Shown piece after piece: positions 1-11,100 of a stretch of 64,000 nt of DNA; the first letter of the stretch is position 1; every line of letters starts with the position of its first letter. The stretch is from positions 81,781,528 to 81,845,527 of the forward strand of contig CM034312.1 of NCBI GenBank assembly GCA_019925795.1. The letters run 5' to 3'. The position numbers and the translations under genes were made by a program. The DNA is from Dendrobium chrysotoxum. Its lineage: Eukaryota; Streptophyta; Magnoliopsida; Asparagales; Orchidaceae. The notes under the pieces are model-generated. The model was given only the letters and a program-made list of their open reading frames with translations. It was not told the origin of the DNA and did not search any database.

Positions 1-640
1 TAATTGGTGAATTTAATTTTATCAGTGAGCTTGCTAACGTGATTGGCTTGATTTAAAGTTGGGTTAGGGCTTGCATCCATCATAAGATTCAAGTTTTAGT
101 TTAATGTGTTTTTGGGCTTCACACTAGTCTGATTAATTTGTTTAGGGCTTACATTTATTGGAAGACTCATGAATTACATATTCCTAGTGGGCTTGATTTC
201 TTTATGATAATCCTGATTAATGGGGTTGAACGGGGCTTGGATTCCACCAATTAAAAGTCCCAAAAGTGAGACTTGAAATCTTGATAATAAGGGAAGCCTA
301 CTAATGGGTCTTACAGCCTTACGTTAGTGGTAAGATGACCCAAGTAATTAGTTTGAGGGCCTTGTTGATTTTATGCTAGCTCTATTAATTGGGTTGTGGC
401 TTATATCTATTAGAAGGCTATAAGTGAGACTCACCATCTTCGGGGCAAAGGAAGCCCAATGATTGGTCGTACGACCTTACCCCACAGGTAAGGTGATTGA
501 AGTAATCAAATTGGTTTATTTTTTAGTTGGATGTAGTGCTCATTTTAACATGTATATTAAGACAATGACTTATTAAAGCCCTTGGATCAACTGGGCGATT
601 AGAAGACTGAACTTAGGTCCTTAACCCATCAAATAGATCA
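1..640. repeat. Degenerate tandem repeat, period about 170 bp
   Basis: Two segments, about 222-345 and 393-505, share an ordered set of words: GGGTTG near the start, then AAGTGAGACT, GGAAGCC, and a short inverted pair around the CTTAC/GTAAG words, ending in AAGTAAT. Earlier partial matches (GGGCTT followed by GAAGACTC-like words) occur near 65-175. Copies are diverged by many substitutions, so this is an old array or repeated noncoding sequence. No coding exon was recognised here. It probably lies in an upstream intron of the plastid-protein gene. Confidence 0.45.
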
Positions 641-1312
641 ATTGAGTCGAGATTGAATTAATTTGTTTCAAAATCTTGGAGTTACTAAAATAAAATGTTT
701 TTGTGGGAGACACTTGGGTGATTTATTAGCCTTAGAAGAAGAAGATTGTCGTCTTGTGTCACTACAAGGATCTATTGGAACCCTTTGGTTGAGCTAATAT
801 CTTTTAGCATTCGGGAGTGTCTTATGACCTTTCTTGTGCTAGGTTTAATTATGGTATCTATTGCTCTTAGTTTACAAAGTTTGCAACTTTCATTTGACAA
901 CTCTAGGATGTTGAAGTTTTTTCTTGGAATGAGCTATGCATAATGGAACTTTCATTTCTTGGGCTTGTTTCCATCTCGTGATCAGGTGAAAGAGGCTTAA
1001 TTTTTTTCAGCGCGCTACTAAATTTTGAGGGAACTACTAAATATTGCCAAGCCTGATTATTATTTGATGAAACTAATGCCATGCTAATGTATAATTAGCA
1101 TTCAGATTTGAGGTTTATTCAAAAGTAATAGGTTGAAATAGGAAATGTTTCTCAATGTAATTGAACGCTATAATTATTAGTCCTTTATTATTGAATTTTG
1201 GAAGGGTAGCAATTGTTAGTGAAAGATAGAAAATACGATAAAATATTTATGCCGCCTAGTTATCGCGTATGTATAAAAAAATTAGCATGCAGCTCTTCTA
1301 GCTATTTTATAT
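641..1312. other. Noncoding stretch, nothing recognised
   Basis: AT-rich sequence without a recognisable exon. A 65-codon reading frame at 746-943 has no family signature and no splice context. I specifically looked for the exon that should precede 8188 (encoding a segment ending in Leu-Leu-Trp with its last codon split) and did not find it. Confidence 0.4.
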
Positions 1313-1315
1313 TTA

Positions 1316-1595
1316 GGGTCCGTTTGGGGCTTTTATAATTATTAATAAAAGAAGCCATAGAACTGTTGTGATTTAAGCACTTTTTTTAAGTTGAGGTGGA
1401 TATTATAATTTTTTTTCCCTTTTGAAAATTTGGACAATAACTTTCTCACAACTACTATATTCTAATAGATCTGATTTAAAAAAAAAGTTTCTTTTCACAT
1501 AAATTTTTGAAAAGCAAAATAATAAATAGTAGCCAATAGAAGTGTGTAGCTGTCTAAAAAAATAAAGCTGTGGAAAAATGGCCCCAAACAGACTT
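1316..1595. mobile_element. Tourist-like MITE (PIF/Harbinger type)
   Basis: A 280-bp AT-rich segment begins GGGTCCGTTTGGGGC and ends GCCCCAAACAGACTT. These are inverted repeats of each other with two or three mismatches at the outer end. TTA lies immediately outside both ends (1313-1315 and 1596-1598), matching the 3-bp TWA target duplication of PIF/Harbinger elements. It encodes no protein. The family is assigned from termini and target duplication only. Confidence 0.7.
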
Positions 1596-1679
1596 TTAGT
1601 TGTTTTTGCTAGTTATTGACCAAAGATGTATGCTTAGTCTTTGCATTTGCGAAAGATAACTGTCACCATAATTGCAAAC

Positions 1680-2235
1680 TGTTATGCCGCCAGCCCAGGA
1701 GGGGCCGGCTGGACCGATCCAACCTGGACCGATCCTTTTTTACTCCAGGCGGCCCCACTTGGGGCGGAATCAGGGCAAGGAAGGGGGGGCGAAAGCCCTT
1801 GTGGGCCCAAGCACTTAATGTAATGAGCGTTTAGGAGGGAATTTTGAATTAAGGGGCTGTTTTGGGATTTTGAATTTATTCTTTTGCTTTAATTAGTGGC
1901 TAATGTGAGAATTAGGATTTGATCTTGAGAATTTGGAATCTTCTTGGAGGCGGGGGCTCTAGTCTTCTTGGCTAGAGATTTTGGAGAGTTATTCTTCCTC
2001 TCGAATTGAAGAATAATGTATCTTTGCTGTTTTATTCATCCACTAGTGGAATACAAGTCATTTGCTTTGATTTCTCTCAGATTTCTATTCAGTTTTCTCT
2101 GTTTTCTACTGGATTTGGCTGTTTTTCTGCTATAAACAGCAGTAACGTTACTGTTTGCTAATTAATTTGGGTTATGTTTGCTTGCGAGCCCAGTATTTCC
2201 TTAGGGTTACTTGCGAACTCAAGTATTTCCTATCA
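1680..2235 (+). repeat. 5' LTR of gypsy element 1
   Basis: This 556-bp LTR starts TG and ends CA. Its right end abuts a primer-binding site. Bases about 1796-2175 align with about 7096-7495 of the 3' LTR with roughly 15 substitutions by eye, plus a small indel near 1930. That suggests an old rather than recent insertion. The GC-rich left part (about 1690-1795) has no intact counterpart in the 3' LTR, where a G homopolymer stands instead. Confidence 0.9.
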
Positions 2236-2238
2236 AAT

Positions 2239-2250
2239 TGGTATCAGAGC
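2239..2250 (+). other. Primer-binding site, initiator tRNA-Met
   Basis: TGGTATCAGAGC lies three bases after the 5' LTR end. It matches the 3' end of plant initiator tRNA-Met, the usual primer for chromovirus reverse transcription. Confidence 0.9.
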
Positions 2251-2343
2251 GTTGTCTTGAGACCATCAGCGGCTGAAATCTAGAAATTTCAGCAAGGAAC
2301 TTTCATTCACAAGAAGATCTTCTCGTAGATCTTGGGAGGAATA

Positions 2344-5300
2344 ATGGCCGGAAGGAAAGTTGAAGTATTGGAGGGAGAAATAGGTCAACTAAAGACTGAT
2401 TTTGAGGAAAAAACTGCTGAATTTCAAAATCAATTTGTTTCCATCCATGAAAAGATGGATGGAAGGTTCGTCACCTTGGAAGACATGATGAAGAAGATGC
2501 TTGAATGCAAACAAAATCCAGCGACATCGGAAGCAAGGGAGATCACTGGCGACAATGGGAGAGGCGGAAATCCGAACCCATCTAGGGAGAAGGAGAATCC
2601 GGAAGTGGAGATCCTTGAGGGGATTGATGGGATGCCTCCTCTAGAACCACTTTCTAGGGAGGAGATGAGTATGGGCTATGAAAGGAGGGGTGCTGATTTT
2701 GTGGGGAGAAGGGATGAATTTTACTGCCGGGGTTTTGAATATGAAAGGAGAAGAGGGGAATATGAGGAAGGGCTCAGGTATGATCGCCGGAGGAAAAATC
2801 GTGACTACTGGAGAGCACCTCCTCTTCGAGGAATGGGAGGTTATGGAGTGAGGGGAAACTGGGGTGATTCGAGGGTGAGGAAACTGAAGATGCCCATCTT
2901 TGAGGGCGAGGATGCACATGGCTGGATCTACAAGGTGGAGCGATACTTTGTAGTCAATGGATTGACTGAGGAGGAGAAACTGGCTGCGACAGGATTATAT
3001 TTGGAAGGGAAGGCACTGGCATGGTACCAATGGCGGGACATAGCGACCCATTCGAAGCTGGAGGGAGTTCAAGGACTGTTTACTAGAACGCTTTCGAACC
3101 AGTAGGGGAGGAGGCTTCTACGAGCAGTTCTTTGCCTTGACGCAGGACGGGACAGTGGCAGATTACCGTGATCGGTTTGAGTACCTAGCTAGCAGGTTGG
3201 ATCGTCTGTCTGAGACTGTGCTTGAGGAGAACTTCATGAAGGGGCTTAAATCAGAGATCAGAGCAGCTGTTAGAGTGATGAGACCCGCGTGACTTGGGGG
3301 AGGCCATGGAGTTGGCGCAGCTGGTCGAGGACCAGAGGCATCTGGAGAGGGGGGCTCAAGGCAGTAGCTCTGGGGGATCCTACAGGATGACTACTACCTT
3401 TCTAGCTCCTAAATGAGCTGCACCTGGCTGTCCGCGCGAAGTACCAAAGGAGAAGTCTGGAGGAGGAGGGCTTGGGGAAATTTTATGAAGTTTACTGAGA
3501 AGGAGATACAGGAGAAGAGGGCCAAAGGGTTGTGTTTCAGGTGTGATGAGAAGTACATGCTAGGGCATAGGTATAAGGACCGAACTCTTCAGGTTCTCAC
3601 CATCTGTGATGACGAGGAAACTGAAGAGGGAGGAGAGAGCGGGATAGTGGAGGAGGAAGGAGAGAAGCTACATCTGGACGTTGCAAAAGTCTCTATAAAC
3701 TCTGTGGTGGGATTCACTCCGAATCACACCATGAAGGTGAGGGGAGAAATAGCGGATCGTGAGGTAGTGGTGCTGATAGATAGTGGGGCCACCCACAATT
3801 TCATCTCTAACCAAATTATAAATCTGTTGGGGGTGAAACTTGTGGACACAGGAGGATATGGAGTGATGATGGGTACGAGGAAGGTGGAGATGGGCAGGGG
3901 AGTTTACAGGGGAGTGTTATTGACCATTCAGGGGATACATGTGAGGGAGGATTTTCTTTCTTTGGAGTTAGGAAGTACTGTGTCATCCTGGGGATGAAAT
4001 GACTACAGACTTTGGGGGAGACCAAGGTCAATTTGGGTGCTCTGAGGATGGAACTTATGGTGGGAGGAAAGAGGATGGTGATCCAAGGCGATGCAGGATT
4101 GTCCAGGGCCTGAGTATCTCTCAAATCCATGATCAGATCCCTACAGGAGGTGGGAGGGGGGTATTTGGTGGAGCTGCAACGTTTGGAGAGGGTTAGTGTG
4201 GGGGAAGAGGGAGACATTCCCAGGGCGGTACAACCCCTCATACAGCAGTACAGTGAGGTGTTCCAGCCACCTCAGGGCTTTTCACCACCCAGAGAGCGGG
4301 AGCATGCAATCCTTCTGAAGGATGGGGTGTCACCAATTAGTGTTCGGCCTTATCGCTACCCCCAAATTCAGAAAGATGAGATTGAGAAACTGATTAGGGA
4401 AATGTTGGAGGCAGGGATCGTCAGACCAAGTGTGAGTCCTTTCTCTAGTCCAGTCTTACTAGTCAAAATGAAGGATGAGAGCTGGAGGTTTTGCATGGAT
4501 TACAGGGCGTTGAACAGGGAGACGATACCAGATAAATTTCCCATTCCGGTGATTGATGAGTTATTAGATGAGCTGCATGGAGCCGTAGTGTTTTCTAAGA
4601 TGGACTTGAAGTCGAGCTACCACCAAATCCTGATGAAGAAGGAGGATATTCAAAAGACGGCCTTCAGGACGCACGAGGGGCACTACGAGTTCTTGGTGAT
4701 GCCATTTGGGCTCACTAATGCCCCTGCTACTTTCCAGTCTTTGATGAATAGGGTGTTCTGGCCGTATCTCAGGAAGTTTGTGCTGGTATTTTTTGATGAA
4801 ATTCTGGTGTACAGCAAAATAGAGGAGGAGCATCTGGAGCACTTAAGGGAGGTTCTAAAAATTCTACAGGCCCATCAGCTGAGGGCCAACCTAAAGAAGT
4901 GCAGCTTCGCCCAGTCTAGTGTGGAGTATTTGGGACATGTAGTGTCCTAGGAAGGAGTGGCTGCTGATGAAACAAAAATTGAGGCAATGCAGAAATGGCC
5001 TATGCCTAGGAACATAAGGGAGTTGAGGAGGGGTTTCCTAGGATTGACTGGGTACTACAGGAGATTTGTGAGGGGGTACAGTACTATAGCATGGCCCTTG
5101 ACCGAGCAACTGAAGAAGGACAACTTTCTGTGGGGAGAGGCAGCAACCCAGGCTTTTGAGAGATTGAAGAAAGCCATGGCGACAGTGTCAGTGTTAGCTC
5201 TTCCGGACTTCAGTCAGATCTTTGGAGTGGAGACTGATGTGTCAGGATATGGGTTGGGGGCAGTGCTGATGCAGAATCACAGACCTATAGCATATTTCAG

Positions 5301-7047
5301 CCAAGTGCTATCCACCTGGGAGAGATTGAAGTCAATATATGAGAGGGAGATGATGACCATTGTCTTGGCTATTCAGAAGTGGCGCCCTTATCTCTTGGGT
5401 AGACATTTCATCGTCCGAACGGATCAGAGAAGCTTGAAGTACCTGTTGGAGCAAAGGATGGTGACTGAGGAGCATCAGAGATGGTTGTCCAAACTATTAG
5501 GCTATGATTTTGAGATCCAGTACAAGCCTGGTTTGGAGAACAAAGCGGTTGATGCCCTATGTCTGTGTGGTGGGGAGCTCTAGGAGTTGGCTGTGTCTAT
5601 ACCACTGATGGTCGACTGGGGGGCCATCAAGGAAGAAAGCATGTTGAATGAAGAGTTGCGAAAGATCAGGGAGGATCTGATGAAAGACAAGGGTAGCCAT
5701 CCTGGTTACTATATTGAGGGGGAGAGGCTGTTGTATCAGGGGAGGTTTGTAATTCCACGAACCTCCATACACATTTCCTACTTGCTACAGGAGTTCCACA
5801 GCAGTGCGGTTGGAGGTTATTCAGGAGTGCAGAAGACCTATAGAAGACTAGCATCTGAGCTTTATTAGAAGAGGATGCATAAAGATGTTGAGGAGATGGT
5901 GGCAAGGTGTGAAGTGTGCCAGAGAAACAAATACATGGCCATGACTCCAGGAGGATTACTACAACCCTTGGCACTTCCAAACCAAGTTTGGGAGGAAGTG
6001 TCCATGGATTTCATAGACGGCCTACCACGATCAGAAGGATTCATTGTCATCATGGTGGTGGTTGACAGACTTGTAAGTATGTACATTTCATCCTCTTACG
6101 ACATGCCTATACCGCGGTGTCTGTAGCAGCAGCGTTTATCAGGAAGGTTGTTAGACTGCATGGGATCCCTGAATCCATTATGACTGATCGAGACAAGGTG
6201 TTCCTCAACCAGTTTTGGAGGGAGTTGTTCAGGTTGCAGGGAACTACTCTTAAAAGGAGCACCATCTACCATCCACAGACAGACGAGCAAACAGAGGTGG
6301 TGAATCGAAGTTTGGAGACTTATTTGAGGTGTTTTGCTTCGGAAACACCGCGTATGTGGTCAAAGTGGTTACCATAGGCCGAGTATTGATACAACACATC
6401 ATACCATTCTGCTTCTCAGATGACTCCTTTCAAAGTGATGTATGGAAGGGACCCCCCACACCTAGTGCACTATGAGAGGGGAAGTACACCAGTTTCTTCA
6501 GTTGAGCTGTATTTGGAGGAAAAGGGACAAGGTGCTGGAAGAGTTGAAGAAACATCTGCTGAGGGCACAACAAATCATGAAGAAGCAGGCGGACTCGCAT
6601 AGGAGGGACATGCAGTTTGAAGTGGGATAGGTGTTCCTAAAACTACGCCCTTACAGACAAAGGACAGTTGCTTAAAGGAGGAACAAAAAACTGGCATCGA
6701 GGTACTTCGGCCCCTATGAGGTTTTGGACAGGATTGGAGCTGTGGCGTACCGATTGAAGTTACCACCATCAACCACTATACACCCAGTTTTCCATGTGTC
6801 TCAGTTGAGGAGAGCTTTAGGGGAACATGTAGTTAGTGCAGAATTACCTTCTACACTAACTGAGGATTTGGAAATGGTTTTAGAACCATTGGAGCTCACA
6901 AGAGTAAGATCAGATAAAGAGGGCAACAAAGAAGTGTTGATTAAATGGAGAGGCCTCCCCGATTTCGATGCTACTTGGGAGTCATTTGAAAGAATGAAAG
7001 AGCAATTCCCTTCATTTCACCTTGAGGACAAGGTGAGTCTTTGGGAG
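2344..7047 (+). pseudogene. Gag-Pol with chromodomain, element 1 (disrupted)
   Basis: This is a structural and replication polyprotein relic. Gag starts at 2344 with a heptad-like helix; its core follows near 2880. The frame shifts near 3078 and 3290, and a variant zinc knuckle (CFRCDEK, then GHRY where Cys is expected) lies at about 3530-3580. The protease motif IDSGATHNF is near 3775. Another frameshift near 3990 precedes reverse transcriptase (about 4330-4950). Its catalytic box reads FFDEILVYS instead of the usual YxDD form, which argues against activity. RNase H covers about 5200-5580. Integrase has a zinc-binding part (about 5790-5930, CEVCQRNK) and a catalytic core (about 5995-6370). 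A chromodomain (KWRGLPDFDATWESF) ends near 7050. In-frame TAG stops at 4948, 5581 and 5866 separate the blocks; the one at 5866 replaces an expected Trp codon. Confidence 0.9.
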
Positions 7048-7072
7048 GGGAGTAATGTTATTCCGCCGGCCC

Positions 7073-7095
7073 GGGGGGGGGGGGGGGGGGGGGGG
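7073..7095 (+). repeat. Poly-G run, 23 bases
   Basis: An uninterrupted run of G inside the 3' LTR stands where the 5' LTR has about 105 bp of mixed GC-rich sequence (1690-1795). It could be a real deletion joined to an expanded G tract, or an assembly or base-calling artefact in a GC-rich, G-quadruplex-prone segment. Confidence 0.9.
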
Positions 7096-7496
7096 TGAAA
7101 GCCCTTGTGGGCCCAAGCACTTAATGTAATGAGCGTTTAGGAGGGAATTTTGAATTAAGGGGCTGTTTAGGGATTTTGAATTTGTCCTTTTGCTTTTATT
7201 AGTGGCTAATGTGAGAATTAGGGTTTCATCTTGAATTTGAATGAGAATTTGGGATCTTCTTGGAGGCGGGGGCTCTAGTCTTCTTGGCTAGAGATTTTGG
7301 AGAGTTATTCTTCCTCTCGAATTGAAGAATATTGTATCTTTGCTATTTTATTCATCTACTAGTGGAATACAAGTCATTTGCTTTGATTTCTCTCAGATTT
7401 CTATTCAGTTTTCTCTGTTTTCTACTGGATTTGGCTGTTTTTCTGCTGTAAACAGCAGTAACGTTGCTGTTTGCTTATCAATTTGGGTTAGGTTTG

Positions 7497-7992
7497 TGAT
7501 AGGAAACACTTGAGTTCGCAAGTATCCTAGCCCACATGGAAGAGCAAACAACAAGAAAACTGTTATTTACAGCAGTTTTACAGCCAAAAACTGTAGAAAA
7601 ACAGAGGAAATTGAGGAGAAAACTGAGAGAAAACAAAGCAAATAACTTGTATTCCACTAGTAGATGAATAAAACCAAGCAAAGATACAATGCTCTTCAAT
7701 TCGAGAGGAAGAGCAACTCTCCAAATCTCCGGCAACGCCAAGAGCCCAAGAACACAAACCCTAGATCTCAAATTACATTCAAATTCAAGATGACCCTAAT
7801 TCCCCCCCTTAGCCCATAATTAACTCCAAATGAATAATACAAAATCCCTAAACAGCCCTTCTATTCAAAAATTCCCTCCAATACTTGATTTAATCCTTGC
7901 TTGGGCCCACCATGCCTTCCGCCCCCCCTTGCTGGTTCCACCTGGAATAGAAAAGGACCGGTCCAGCCGGCCCCTCCTAGGCCGGCGTAACA
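7497..7992 (-). mobile_element. Solo LTR of a related gypsy element, inverted
   Basis: Read on the minus strand, this 496-bp segment starts TGTTACGCCGGCC and ends TTTCCTATCA. It resembles the LTR of element 1 along its length, including the AGGAGGGGCCGGCTGGACC stretch. It is flanked by the exact duplication GTTTG (7492-7496 and 7993-7997). No internal sequence remains, as expected after recombination between two LTRs. It inserted after element 1, because it lies inside that element's 3' LTR. Confidence 0.9.
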
Positions 7993-8187
7993 GTTTGCTT
8001 GCGAACTCAAGTATTACCTTAAGGTTACTTGCGAACTCAAGTATTTCCTATCACAAACCCTAATGTTTATTGCAACTCCTATTTTAATGAGCTTCATATG
8101 TTTTTGAGGATGAAAGCTTAAATGGTAAATATTTGATGCTATTGTCTTTTGTATTTTGGTGACACCTTTCATTAACGTTGCATGCAG

Positions 8188-11100
8188 GTATTGGGATCCT
8201 TATTATTACAAGAGGCGTCGGACAAGGACTGATGATGGAATGAACTTCATTGAATCTGTAATAATGATAAAGGGTTGATTGATTTGTTGGTTACCTTTAC
8301 ATTTTTAATTTTTACTTTGATGTGCAACTAAATGCGAAAATCTTGTCTGGTCTTGTAGGTTTTCTCATTTGTTTTTGGTGATGGAGATCCAAATCAAGGA
8401 CTCGAAGAGGAGAGGTGGAAACTGGTATTCAATTCATGCATGCTCAAAATTACCTTTTCAAAATTAATGTATAAGATTCCATTTCTTGTATATGGGAAAA
8501 CCTTTTAACATTTTAAGTCTAATATTACTTAGGGATATGATCATTGAATGCAAAGTCCATAGAGTGGAGAAGCTTAAGAGAGAATTTGATATGAAATAAA
8601 AATATTGTGGTGTTTTTTTGTGTTTCAACAAAACTAAGATGTTTGCTTTGTCTGTTTTCATTTCCACCAATGCTGATTCAATGGAAAATTCTGCTTCATA
8701 TTTTTATGCCTACAAAACTACGAATTCCAAATGTCCTAATGTTATCATTTTCAAAATTATTTTTCTTTAGATGGAGATTTTTGAAGCTGCAATATTGTGT
8801 TGCTGGAATGACATCTACTGGGATCTCTCATTCTTCACAAACTTCTAAGTCTAGGCATGATGTATTGTCATAGAAATTTCATACTAGTCATTGATCACAG
8901 TTATGTTTTTTGTCAAGGAAACATTTGTTGAAGCAGTTCTATTTTCTATACGGGATCCATCATTAGGGAAAGCAAATATAGGTTTCCTCCCATGCTGCCC
9001 TTTATCTTTCTACGGGGACCCTTAGAAATTGGAGTTGTGAGAAAGTAGAGGGAGAGGAAGGGAGAAAGAGAGAAACAAGCAAGGGAATTCTAGAAATGGG
9101 AGTAGGATAACGAAAGGGTTGAAAAAATTCGGAGGGGAGAGTGGGTGAGGGAGAGAGAAATGAAGTGATAGAAAGAAAAAGATAATCTTAGATGAACATG
9201 AAGAAACAAACAGGTAAACATGGATGAGGGTTGGGCCGGAGGGGGACAGATAGAGGTTAAGACAGTTGCTGCTTAATGATGGAAGTAGCTGTGTAAGCGG
9301 AGAAAAAGAAGACGGAAAATGAGGAAGTCAAGAAAGTTCTTAGGATGTGTAAACGGATAAAGGGAAAACTGGGAACATGAGAAGTGAAGAAGTGCCAAGG
9401 ATGGGGTAGAGGTTTATGATGCTGAGGACACATTGGAGTGGAGGTTGATTACCTTGAACCTGACTAGTGCTTAGATAGGGGGCAGTTGAGAAGATGATTA
9501 TGCAGTGAAGGTGGTGTTGGTAGCAATTTTGAGGGTAGTGGGGGATGGGGATAGCGTGTGGCTTCCTTTTGACTAACATGAGTCTGACTGGTGCTTTGGG
9601 AGGGGGCATGTGAAGAGATGAGGATGCCATGAAATGTGTAGGCAGTGCAGTTGAGGTTATTGATGACATCAATGATTACCAAGAGGTTTTATTACTGATT
9701 TTTGGTAAGGATCAATTAGTTAATTACTAACAAAGATGGACTTATATGTCTCCTTCCTCATAAGTGCTTGTCTTTCTTTCATATTACCCTTCAATTTTGT
9801 TTTATAGAAAAGGCTTTTGAATCATAGAATCTTTCTGTTTGGCAGATTGGACAATATATTTCTTCAAACGGTGGTGTTGTTACTGCTGAGGAACTTGCTC
9901 CTTATCTTGATGTGGAACCGATGGAAAAATCAGTCGTATGTGATCAGTTTCTACCATTTTGCCTTCTCTGCATGATCAAATAGTATATGTTTACTTCCTT
10001 TTCTTGTTAGTTTGATTTGCATAATTTTTTTTCCTAAAGAAATATATGCAGCATTCTCTATACATTTACTTATTCCAAATTTGTCCTGAAATTGTTCATC
10101 AGGATTCGTTGTTTTTGTTGTCTTGTTTACTTTTGAATGCTCATACACACATTTGAGGCTCTTTTCTTCTATCTAAACTTCTTTGCTACATTTTTTTACC
10201 TTAGTAGGTGATGAAATAGTTTTGGTCGCTAAATTCTATTATTAGGTTCTAATTTTGGCAAAAGGGTTGGTGAGATCATTTAATATCTTTTTTTATTTTC
10301 TGAAGAAGCTGGAACCAATGTTTAAAGATCTGACTGAGGGATGAATCCTTTTTATGATGGGTTCATAATTACACAACTGATCAGCTGAGCTACTGCTTTG
10401 AATGGAAAAACCCATTTAGAAGCAGGATTGAAGCTTGTTTGATGCATTTGAGAGCGACGAAGTGAGAGTGGGTTTTGGGTATAGGATGGGGGTAGAGGGT
10501 GCAAGGGAGGGATAGATCTTCACAGTCAAAACTTACATCAATATCAACTACAAACAGTGGTTACATTGATGCAAAAGAGGAGACGTGAATTTTAGTTGAT
10601 GCAGAGGGTGGAAAGAGAAAGGGTTTTCCAATAAGTCTCATATGTCCTTTTCCCCCATACAACAACAACAACATCAAGCCTTTATTCCACTACGTGGGTC
10701 GGCTACATGAATTCTTTTTTTCCATTGTGTCCTATTAAGTGTCAAATTCTCATTTAAATCTAAAAAACAAAGGGCATCTTTAATACTTTCTAACCAAGTC
10801 TTTTTAGGTCTACCTCTGCCATTCTTAACATAGGCCAACTCTAATACATCTACTCTCATAATATGGGAAGGCTGATGTTTTATGTGACCAAACCATCTAA
10901 GGTGACTCTCTCTAATCTTATCTACCACTAGAGCTACCCCCATGCACACTCAAAAATATGGATAGAGGGGAAGGAAACTTGATGTGGAGGGAATAATAGA
11001 GAGGGAGTGGTAGAGGTTGGAAAGAGAAAGATAGTGATTTCCACTCTTCATCTAATCAATGCAAATGAAGGTTAGTGGTGGAGTGGGATGCAGTGTATAT

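Larger units (their letters stand above)
1680..8053 (+). mobile_element. Ty3/gypsy chromovirus element 1, complete but decayed
   Basis: The element is bounded by direct repeats starting TGTTAT and ending TATTTCCTATCA, and flanked by the exact 5-bp target duplication CAAAC (1675-1679 and 8054-8058). Order is 5' LTR, primer-binding site for initiator tRNA-Met, gag, protease, reverse transcriptase, RNase H, integrase, chromodomain, a purine-rich tract near 7040-7055, and 3' LTR. The coding part is broken by frameshifts and stops. The 3' LTR is interrupted by a solo LTR of a related element on the opposite strand. It lies in the sense orientation upstream of the first visible exon of the plastid-protein gene. 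Confidence 0.93.
7056..8053 (+). repeat. 3' LTR of gypsy element 1, split by a solo LTR
   Basis: The LTR runs 7056-7496 and resumes at 7998-8053, with GTTTG present on both sides of the insert. Its first bases, TGTTATTCCGCC, match the 5' LTR. The next about 100 bases of the 5' LTR are replaced by 23 consecutive G. The tail GCGAACTCAAGTATTTCC plus TATCA matches the 5' LTR end. Confidence 0.88.

Noticed and set aside
746..943. 65-codon ORF as an upstream exon of the plastid-protein gene
   Set aside because: Does not resemble the expected upstream segment and lacks fitting splice sites.
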